NCBI GenBank assembly: GCA_902797495.1 | Contig: CADBTH010000103.1 | Span: 1 to 5,755 of the forward strand | DNA: 5,755 nucleotides | Direction of reading: 5' to 3' | Source of the DNA: an uncultured Ruminococcus sp. | Lineage (GTDB): Bacteria > Bacillota > Clostridia > Oscillospirales > CAG-272 | Shown: positions 1 to 4,336 of the stretch, one piece after another | Numbering within the stretch: position 1 is the stretch's first letter | Layout: each line of letters begins with the position of its first letter | The notes under the pieces: generated by a model | Told to the model about the DNA's origin: nothing | The model's database searches: none | Seen by the model: only the letters and a program-made list of their open reading frames with translations | Position numbers and translations under genes: made by a program

Positions 1-585
1 CGCGACGTCGAGGACGTGGGTCGAGAAGAATATCGCCGCTCCTCGGGCGCACATGTCGTGCATCAGTTCTTTAAGGATGTGCGCGGCTTTGGGATCGAGA
101 CCGACGAACGGTTCGTCCATGATGATAAGCTTCGGGTCGTGTATCAGCGCGGATATGACGACGAGCTTCTGCTTCATACCGTGGGAATATGAGGCTATCG
201 GATCGGAGAGGACCGCGCTCAGCTCAAAAAGCTTCGCATAGCGTTCGATCCGCTCCGCCCTCGTAGCGCCGTCAACTCCGAACACGTCAGCGATGAAGTT
301 CAGGTATTTGATACCCGTCATGAAATCGTAGATGTCGGGGTTGTCAGGAATATACGCAAGCTGTCTCTTACATTCGAGCGGCTCTTTTTTTATCGACTTG
401 CCGCCGATCAAGATCTCGCCTTCGTCGAAATCGAGGATCCCGACGACTGATTTCAGCGTCGTCGTCTTGCCCGCTCCGTTGTGTCCGATGAAGGCGCATA
501 TCTCACCGGGGCGTATCTCGAGCGAGAGGTCGTCCACGGCGGTCACGTCTCCGTATTTTTTGGTAAGATGGTCTATTTTCAGCAT
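1..585 (-). CDS. ABC transporter ATP-binding protein (C-terminus beyond left edge)
   Basis: This is the nucleotide-binding subunit of an ABC transporter, expected to hydrolyse ATP at the inner face of the membrane and drive a separate permease. The 195 visible residues begin MLKIDHLTKKYGDVTAV. Walker A is GHNGAGKT (34-41), the signature region is SYSHGMKQK (132-140), Walker B is LIIMDEP (153-159), the D-loop is GLDP (162-165) and the switch histidine is H190 in FFSTH. The Q-loop position appears to be Asp or Pro (YIPDNP, 79-84), and the signature has His for the first Gly of LSGGQ. Both deviations are common in ATPases paired with ABC-2 type permeases. The ATG at 585 follows GGAGG at 591-595 with a 5-nt spacer. 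The frame is open to base 1, so roughly the last 40-100 residues are missing. A permease gene probably follows to the left, outside the window. The substrate cannot be told. Confidence 0.93.
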   Translation of the reverse strand, partial: MLKIDHLTKKYGDVTAVDDLSLEIRPGEICAFIGHNGAGKTTTLKSVVGILDFDEGEILIGGKSIKKEPLECKRQLAYIPDNPDIYDFMTGIKYLNFIADVFGVDGATRAERIERYAKLFELSAVLSDPIASYSHGMKQKLVVISALIHDPKLIIMDEPFVGLDPKAAHILKELMHDMCARGAAIFFSTHVLDVA

Positions 586-590
586 AATTA

Positions 591-626
591 CCTCCGTCGG
601 GGTTTTACAGAAAAACGCGTATTATA
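591..626 (-). promoter_or_regulatory. Candidate promoter -10 and ribosome binding site of the ABC ATPase gene
   Basis: On the minus strand a perfect TATAAT lies at 621-626, about 36 bases before the ATG at 585, and GGAGG lies at 591-595. No good -35 hexamer is seen at 16-18 bases upstream, where the terminator of the preceding gene sits. A TG lies two bases before the hexamer, close to but not at the extended -10 position. The terminator just upstream makes a separate promoter here plausible. The hexamer call itself is inference. Confidence 0.42.
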
Positions 627-638
627 ATCAAATTTCGT

Positions 639-665
639 AAAAATCTGCGCCCGCACTGCGGGCGC
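639..665 (-). terminator. Rho-independent terminator of the nahK-cpsC-cpsD-cpsB operon
   Basis: A perfect 8-bp GC-only inverted repeat (GCGCCCGC at 647-654, GCGGGCGC at 658-665) has a 3-base loop. On the minus strand it is followed by AGA and then five T (639-643). It begins 7 bases after the TAA stop of the phosphatase gene (673-675). On the plus strand no T-run follows, so it should act only on leftward transcription. It separates the four-gene operon from the ABC ATPase gene. Confidence 0.85.
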
Positions 666-672
666 GATGGTA

Positions 673-1362
673 TTATAAAGCTTTTGCGCCGGACAGCAAC
701 TCTTCCATCGTCTTCTCGACGTGCGATGCGTATTCGCCCATCGCGCGCCCGGCGTCGATGAATTCGCCGTATCCTTTGTCATCCGCGCCGTGAAGGTCGC
801 TTCCGATCGCCGCAACGCGTCCCGCTTCGAGCCATTTGGCGGCGAACTTTCTTCCCTTGCGCGAAAAGAAAGTTCCGGGATTGAGCTGCGCCGAAACGTC
901 GAGCCTCATCAGCTCGTCTATCTGCTTCGGATCGTACCTGTCGATATGCGCCATAACGACGTCAAAACCCATGGAAGCGATAGCTTCCACGGTATCGTAC
1001 GTCCTCCCGGTCCATCTCGTCATCGGCATTTCGAGCAGGATACAGTTCGTGCCTTCCACGGCGAGGGCTTCAAGACCCTCCATCCGCTCGATCCCGTCGC
1101 AGATGAGTACCTCCGCGCCGAGTAAGACCTCTGGGTCTCCCTCGCGCATCGATCCCTTCAGTACTCGCGCGCACTCGCTCCTTCGTTCGAGAAAAAGCTT
1201 TACGTTGTCCGACGTGGGGTAAAAGTGAGGGGTCGCGACGATCCTTTTTATGCCGTGAGATGAAACGATATCGAGCTGTTTTCTGCTCGTCCCGATACCT
1301 TCCGAGCCGTGGTCGGCGCCGGGAAGTATGTGAGAATGAAAATCTGTTGTGATGAGCTGCAT
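673..1362 (-). CDS. cpsB: PHP-family protein-tyrosine phosphatase, CpsB/YwqE type
   Basis: This is a metal-dependent phosphotyrosine phosphatase of the cytoplasm. The CpsB/YwqE family dephosphorylates the tyrosine cluster of the partner BY-kinase. The 229 residues show the PHP metal-site motifs in order: DFHSHILPGADHGS (7-20, with H9, H11 and H18), ATPHFYP (43-49, H46), GAEVLI (82-87, E84), LLEMP (109-113, E111), AHIDRY (138-143, H139) and GSDLHG (187-192, D189 and H191). It is slightly shorter than the roughly 240-255 residues usual for the family. Most family members have Asp-Asp-Gly where this has Asp-His-Gly (17-19), so one expected metal ligand is His instead of Asp. The ATG at 1362 has AGGGGG at 1370-1375 with a 7-nt spacer. 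The gene is last in the operon, 48 bases after the kinase gene, and is followed by a terminator. Kinase-then-phosphatase is the same order as B. subtilis ywqD-ywqE. The symbol is by family resemblance. Confidence 0.9.
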   Translation of the reverse strand: MQLITTDFHSHILPGADHGSEGIGTSRKQLDIVSSHGIKRIVATPHFYPTSDNVKLFLERRSECARVLKGSMREGDPEVLLGAEVLICDGIERMEGLEALAVEGTNCILLEMPMTRWTGRTYDTVEAIASMGFDVVMAHIDRYDPKQIDELMRLDVSAQLNPGTFFSRKGRKFAAKWLEAGRVAAIGSDLHGADDKGYGEFIDAGRAMGEYASHVEKTMEELLSGAKAL

Positions 1363-1394
1363 TCCGAAGCCCCCTGACTACAAATTTCTGTCCC

Positions 1395-1404
1395 TTTGCG
1401 CAAA
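1395..1404. repeat. 10-bp perfect palindrome between the kinase and phosphatase genes
   Basis: TTTGCGCAAA is self-complementary over all 10 bases. It lies in the 48-base gap between the kinase stop (1411-1413) and the phosphatase start (1362). It has no loop and no T-run, so it is not a terminator. It could be a small operator or chance. Confidence 0.3.
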
Positions 1405-1410
1405 CTTGGA

Positions 1411-2217
1411 TCAATTATAATAATTGTTGTTGTAACTCGTTGGATACTTGCCGTATTTCTGATACTTTCCGTACTTCTGATACTTTCCGTAACGCCCGTA
1501 TCTGCCGTAGCGTCCGTATCTGCCGTACTTGCCGTATTTCCCCGCGACCTTGACGTTCACGTCGTTGAGGATGAATCCGATGATCTTAAGGTCCATCTGC
1601 TCCATGACTCCAAGCACCGCCTTCAGGTCGCGCTTGTCGTCAAAGCCGGATCTTACGACGACCGCAAAACCGGTCACTATCTCGTTGAGGACTGCGGCGT
1701 CGGTGACGAGCCCGATCGGGGGAAGGTCGATAAATATGATGTCGAAATGATCCTTCAGGATATTTATGAGCTTTTCCATCCTGTCGGACGCAAGAAGTTC
1801 GGTGGGGTTCGGAGGAGTTCCTCCGGACGTTATGATCGAAAGGTTTTCATACTGCGTTTTTCTGAGCGCGCGGTCGACGGCGTTTCCGCTGCCGGCGAGC
1901 AATTCGCTGATACCGAAACCCTTGTCGACGCCGAATATCTTATGGATGACCGAGTTCCTCAGGTCGCAGTCTATGAGAAGTACCTTCTTGTTGAGCTGGG
2001 CGAACGTGATCGCGGTATTCGAGATTATAAGGCTCTTACCGGAGTTTGCAAAACAACTCGTGATCCCGTAGACCGGGCACTTCTCTCCTTTGGACGTGTA
2101 GAACATATTCGTTCTGAGAGTCCTGAACGCTTCGTTGATCGCGAACGGAGACTTCGAATTCAGAAGCTTTCCCTCGTAATTTTTCTCTTCAGACTGCTGT
2201 TTAAGTTTAAGTTTCAT
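1411..2217 (-). CDS. cpsD: Cytoplasmic BY-type tyrosine kinase, CpsD/YwqD type, with [G/Q][K/R]Y repeat tail
   Basis: This is a bacterial tyrosine kinase (BY-kinase) of the P-loop ATPase/MinD fold. It autophosphorylates a C-terminal tyrosine cluster when bound to a membrane adaptor, and in relatives it governs exopolysaccharide assembly. The 268 residues show the ExxRxxR oligomerisation motif (E29, R32, R35), a Walker A region SCFANSGKS (54-62, K61, S62), Walker A' LLIDCDLR (80-87, D83 and D85) and Walker B IIFIDLPP (160-167, D164). The P-loop differs from the commoner PGEGKS form. After residue 225 the fold ends and 11 [G/Q][K/R]Y triplets follow (226-258), then a Y/N-rich end (S261-N268), giving 14 tyrosines in 43 residues. 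The ATG at 2217 is preceded by AGGAGG (2225-2230) inside the end of the adaptor gene. A longer open frame on the opposite strand is its shadow. ParA-like partition ATPase is excluded by the tail and the neighbours. Confidence 0.94.
   Translation of the reverse strand: MKLKLKQQSEEKNYEGKLLNSKSPFAINEAFRTLRTNMFYTSKGEKCPVYGITSCFANSGKSLIISNTAITFAQLNKKVLLIDCDLRNSVIHKIFGVDKGFGISELLAGSGNAVDRALRKTQYENLSIITSGGTPPNPTELLASDRMEKLINILKDHFDIIFIDLPPIGLVTDAAVLNEIVTGFAVVVRSGFDDKRDLKAVLGVMEQMDLKIIGFILNDVNVKVAGKYGKYGRYGRYGRYGRYGKYQKYGKYQKYGKYPTSYNNNYYN
1444..1542 (-). repeat. Coding tandem repeat: eleven 9-bp units encoding [G/Q][K/R]Y
   Basis: Eleven consecutive in-frame 9-base units encode residues 226-258 of the BY-kinase. 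The amino-acid pattern is nearly invariant while the codons drift: Arg is AGA, CGC or CGT, Gly is GGG, GGC or GGA, and Tyr is TAC or TAT. One block, codons 244-253, contains near-perfect 18-base duplication (GGA AAG TAT CAG and so on). The mixture suggests old expansion held by protein-level selection plus at least one more recent duplication. Unit number may vary between strains. Confidence 0.92.
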
Positions 2218-2219
2218 CG

Positions 2220-2972
2220 TTAAGCCTCCTCTTTTGCCGCGTCCTGCGCATCGTCTTCACCGCTATGCGGCTTTATGCCCCTGCGCTTTTCGTTCGTCTG
2301 AAGCGGGGCAATGCTCGGTATCGTACCGATGACGGGATACTTGAACGACTCTGTAATATCCTCTTCCGTATAGATCGTCACGTCGAGGATCTCCTTGATG
2401 AAGAACGCCGCAAAAGCGATGACCGCTCCGAGCGCCGCGCCGAGTACCGCATTTCGCTTCGTACCGGTGCTGTTGGGTTCAGTCGGCATCTGAGGCTTGT
2501 CGATGACGCTCACCTTTCCTCCGGAGACTCCCTCGATCATGGCAGGCGCCTTATTCGAAAGCACCGTCGCGATCATATAAGCTCTCTTCGGATCGGTATC
2601 TGAGATCGAAACCCTGAATACCTCCGTCGAGTTCACGGCGGAAGCCGTCATTCTCGCCCTGATCTGACTGTAAGTGTAATCAACTTCCGCGGTCTTCGCA
2701 ACGTCCTCAAGGAAGTCGTTGCCCCGCAGGAAAACGATATAGGTGTCGACAAGGCTCTTTGCGGCGGCGATCTGCTGCTGCGTGATATTGGTCTGCTGTT
2801 CAGCCGACTTTACGTAAAAAGTAGCGTATGATACGTACTCGGGCTTGACGAGGAGCTTCGTGAGAAGTCCGGCTGCGAGCCCCGCAACGAGGGCGATTAT
2901 CAGTATCCAGACTATACGTCTCTTAATGACGAACAAAAACTTTTCGAGATTGATCTGATTCTTGTTTTCCAT
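2220..2972 (-). CDS. cpsC: Wzz/CpsC-type membrane adaptor, BY-kinase activator (YwqC-like)
   Basis: This is a membrane protein of the polysaccharide co-polymerase / Wzz family. In Gram-positives it anchors and activates the separate BY-kinase through its cytoplasmic tail and influences polymer length or export. The 250 residues run as follows: a short cytoplasmic N-terminus (MENKNQINLEKF), a first membrane helix at about 18-41, an extracellular domain at about 42-172, a proline-containing stretch just before the second helix (KPQMPTEPN, 159-167), a second helix at about 174-193, and a cytoplasmic tail of about 55 residues with YPVIGTIP (212-219). The tail ends in an acidic stretch (E239-E249). 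The ATG at 2972 is preceded by GGAGAAGGG (2978-2986). The gene starts 26 bases after the sugar kinase gene ends. Its stop codon (2220-2222) is 2 bases before the BY-kinase start, so the two should be translationally coupled. The symbol is by family resemblance. Confidence 0.92.
   Translation of the reverse strand: MENKNQINLEKFLFVIKRRIVWILIIALVAGLAAGLLTKLLVKPEYVSYATFYVKSAEQQTNITQQQIAAAKSLVDTYIVFLRGNDFLEDVAKTAEVDYTYSQIRARMTASAVNSTEVFRVSISDTDPKRAYMIATVLSNKAPAMIEGVSGGKVSVIDKPQMPTEPNSTGTKRNAVLGAALGAVIAFAAFFIKEILDVTIYTEEDITESFKYPVIGTIPSIAPLQTNEKRRGIKPHSGEDDAQDAAKEEA
2225..2230 (-). promoter_or_regulatory. Ribosome binding site of cpsD embedded in the last codons of cpsC
   Basis: The codons GAG GAG GCT TAA that end the adaptor gene also supply AGGAGG, 7 bases before the kinase ATG at 2217. 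A ribosome finishing the adaptor sits on this site, favouring coupled, near-stoichiometric synthesis of adaptor and kinase. This also fixes the kinase start. Confidence 0.8.
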
Positions 2973-2998
2973 CTTATCCCTTCTCCGAGGTCATATTT

Positions 2999-4096
2999 TC
3001 AAAGGAACTTTCTGACGATCTCTTCCATTTCAGGAAGCTTTTTGTCCATATCCGCGATCAGCTTCAGCTGATTTCTCGCTCTGTCGAGGTTGTGACCGGG
3101 ATAGTGGATCTTGAAATACGTATCTCCCGTGAGATAGTCGCCGAGGAAACGGACTCCGGTCTCGTAAGTCATGAGGTACGCTCCCATCGGAAGGCCGAGG
3201 ACCTCCGCTTCCGTCATCGTCGGTCTGAGCTCCTCAAGGAATCCCTTAGCGTATATCTCGAACATTTCGAGGTCCATATATACCTTATCGAGATCCGTCT
3301 CGTCCTCTTTCGCGCTCGACGCGCCGAAGCGGATCGAATCGCCGAAGTCGTAGAGGATCGATCCCGGCATTACCGTATCGAGGTCGATGACGCAGACTCC
3401 CTCTTTCGTCTTCTCGTCGAGGAGGACGTTGTTCAGCTTCGTGTCGTTATGAGTAACGCAGAGCTTGATCTCCCCCGTCGCTATCCTGTCGAGGATGTAC
3501 GAGCACTTATCCTTTTTTGAGAGTGCGAAATCGATAAGGTCACGGCACTCTGCGGCTCTCCCGAGCGGATCGGCTTCAACGGCCGCCTTGAAATCGTTGT
3601 AACGCGATACCGAGTTGTGGAAGTTCGGTATCGTCTCCGCGAGCGTTTCCGCCGGATAGTCGGCGAGCTGCTTGAAGAAATGACCGAACGCTTTCGCGGA
3701 GTTGTAAAACGTCTCGCGGTCAGCTTCGTTGAGGCAGAGGACGTGATTGAGGCAGAGATAAGCTCTCCAGTATCCGCCCTCTTCGTCGATGAAGTATTTT
3801 TCCCCGTCCTTCGTGAGGATGATCTTTCTGACCTCGCGGTCGGGGTCTCCCCCTTCCTCCACCGTCTTTTTTCTCAGATGTTCGCAGACTCCGTAGATAT
3901 TCGCCATGAGGCTCTCGGGATCCTTGAATATATTTGTGTTTACTCTCTGCAGGATGTACGCGGGAAGTTCTTCGCCGCAGAAAATAAAGAACGTGTCGTT
4001 GATGTGACCCGCGTTGCACCTTTCAAAAGACGTCGGTTCGCTCTCAAAGTCGAAAGCGCGGGCGGCTTCCATTACGAATTTTTCAGCTTCAGACAT
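2999..4096 (-). CDS. nahK: N-acetylhexosamine 1-kinase-like sugar kinase (phosphotransferase/APH fold)
   Basis: This is an anomeric sugar kinase of the aminoglycoside-phosphotransferase fold. It is most like bifidobacterial NahK, which converts GlcNAc or GalNAc plus ATP to the 1-phosphate. The 365 residues match the NahK length (about 359) and, from memory of that sequence, its blocks in order: GHINDTFF (30-37), YILQRVNTNIF (47-57), the catalytic loop VTHNDTKLNNVLLD (214-227, with D218 as base and N223 as metal ligand), VIDLDTVMPGS (236-246, with metal-binding D238), DFGDSIRFGAS (250-260), and RFLGDYLTGDTYF (316-328). The protein is cytoplasmic with no signal or membrane helix. The ATG at 4096 has GAGAGG at 4105-4110, with an 8-nt spacer. 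It is the first gene of the operon with the tyrosine-kinase module. No GNB/LNB phosphorylase or uridylyltransferase is visible, so the exact substrate is open; another hexosamine is possible. Confidence 0.87.
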   Translation of the reverse strand: MSEAEKFVMEAARAFDFESEPTSFERCNAGHINDTFFIFCGEELPAYILQRVNTNIFKDPESLMANIYGVCEHLRKKTVEEGGDPDREVRKIILTKDGEKYFIDEEGGYWRAYLCLNHVLCLNEADRETFYNSAKAFGHFFKQLADYPAETLAETIPNFHNSVSRYNDFKAAVEADPLGRAAECRDLIDFALSKKDKCSYILDRIATGEIKLCVTHNDTKLNNVLLDEKTKEGVCVIDLDTVMPGSILYDFGDSIRFGASSAKEDETDLDKVYMDLEMFEIYAKGFLEELRPTMTEAEVLGLPMGAYLMTYETGVRFLGDYLTGDTYFKIHYPGHNLDRARNQLKLIADMDKKLPEMEEIVRKFL

Positions 4097-4137
4097 TTTG
4101 TTATCCTCTCAAATAATATTTAAAACTATTCTATATT

Positions 4138-4166
4138 ATCATATCATATATTTTTCTGTGATTCAA
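4138..4166 (-). promoter_or_regulatory. Promoter of the nahK-cpsC-cpsD-cpsB operon
   Basis: On the minus strand TTGAAT (4161-4166) and TATGAT (4138-4143) are 17 bases apart. A TG at 4145-4146 sits at the extended -10 position (TGATATGAT). Transcription would start near 4131, leaving a leader of about 35 bases with GAGAGG before the ATG at 4096. Surrounding DNA is very AT-rich. The match to a housekeeping sigma-A type promoter is good, but it is not proven. Confidence 0.6.
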
Positions 4167-4226
4167 GTAATTTTATAAACATTTTCGCCTTTTTTACTCG
4201 CCGGCGGCGGATCCGTCTGCGACTTG

Positions 4227-4286
4227 TACAGTAGTTTAACTTTTACTATCCGAACTCTTTATTTACTTTTTTTCAAAGCTACTGTA
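4227..4286. repeat. Separated inverted repeat TACAGTAG / CTACTGTA around the peptidase promoter
   Basis: TACAGTAG (4227-4234) and its exact reverse complement CTACTGTA (4279-4286) are 52 bases apart. Three further pairs, one of them G-T, extend the match inwards to 4237 and 4276. The right arm overlaps the candidate -10 box and the left arm lies upstream of the -35. It could be a pair of operator half-sites, a long-loop hairpin, or chance in AT-rich DNA. Confidence 0.4.
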
Positions 4287-4290
4287 TAAT
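4262..4290 (+). promoter_or_regulatory. Candidate promoter of the exported S41-like peptidase gene
   Basis: TTTACT (4262-4267, 4 of 6 bases matching TTGACA) and a perfect TATAAT (4285-4290) are 17 bases apart. Transcription would start near 4297. A GAGGG ribosome binding site lies at 4327-4331, 5 bases before the ATG at 4337. It diverges from the operon promoter at 4138-4166, with about 95 bases between the two -35 boxes. In between lie a T-run and a short GC-rich patch (4199-4215) with palindromes CGCCGGCG and CGGATCCG. Confidence 0.6.
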
Positions 4291-4336
4291 CGAATCAGAG
4301 AGTACGCTTAATACTTCAGATATAACGAGGGCTGTT

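Noticed and set aside
53..640. Two plus-strand frames (53-241 and 332-640) opposite the ABC ATPase
   Set aside because: The minus strand gives an uninterrupted ABC ATPase with all core motifs. The plus products are Ser/Ile-rich shadows.
588..1414. Minus-strand alternate frames (588-815 and 1070-1414) and plus frames (721-1125 and 836-1222) over the phosphatase
   Set aside because: They are Arg-rich out-of-frame readings of a gene with a complete PHP metal site.
1412..1426. Inverted repeat CAATTA-TAA-TAATTG as a terminator after the kinase gene
   Set aside because: It is AT-only, overlaps the last kinase codons (NYYN and stop), and lacks a GC stem and a T-run. The operon continues to the phosphatase.
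1444..1542. CRISPR-like or satellite repeat array
   Set aside because: The 9-base units are contiguous, in frame, without spacers, and encode the tyrosine tail of the kinase.
1396..2223. Plus-strand open frame of 275 codons, longer than the BY-kinase frame opposite it
   Set aside because: Its product is a low-complexity V/S/R/D-rich chain with no recognisable motif, and no good ribosome site. The minus frame has all BY-kinase motifs, AGGAGG and operon spacing. The plus frame stays open because of the third-base GC bias of the real gene.
3092..4123. Plus-strand frames (3092-3520 and 3617-4123) and a minus alternate frame (3720-4019) over the sugar kinase
   Set aside because: All lie within the well-conserved NahK-like gene and show no motif or initiation signal of their own.
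4097..4336. Riboswitch or small RNA gene in the divergent intergenic region
   Set aside because: The predicted leaders are only about 35-40 bases on each side, and no structured aptamer or terminator/antiterminator pair is apparent.
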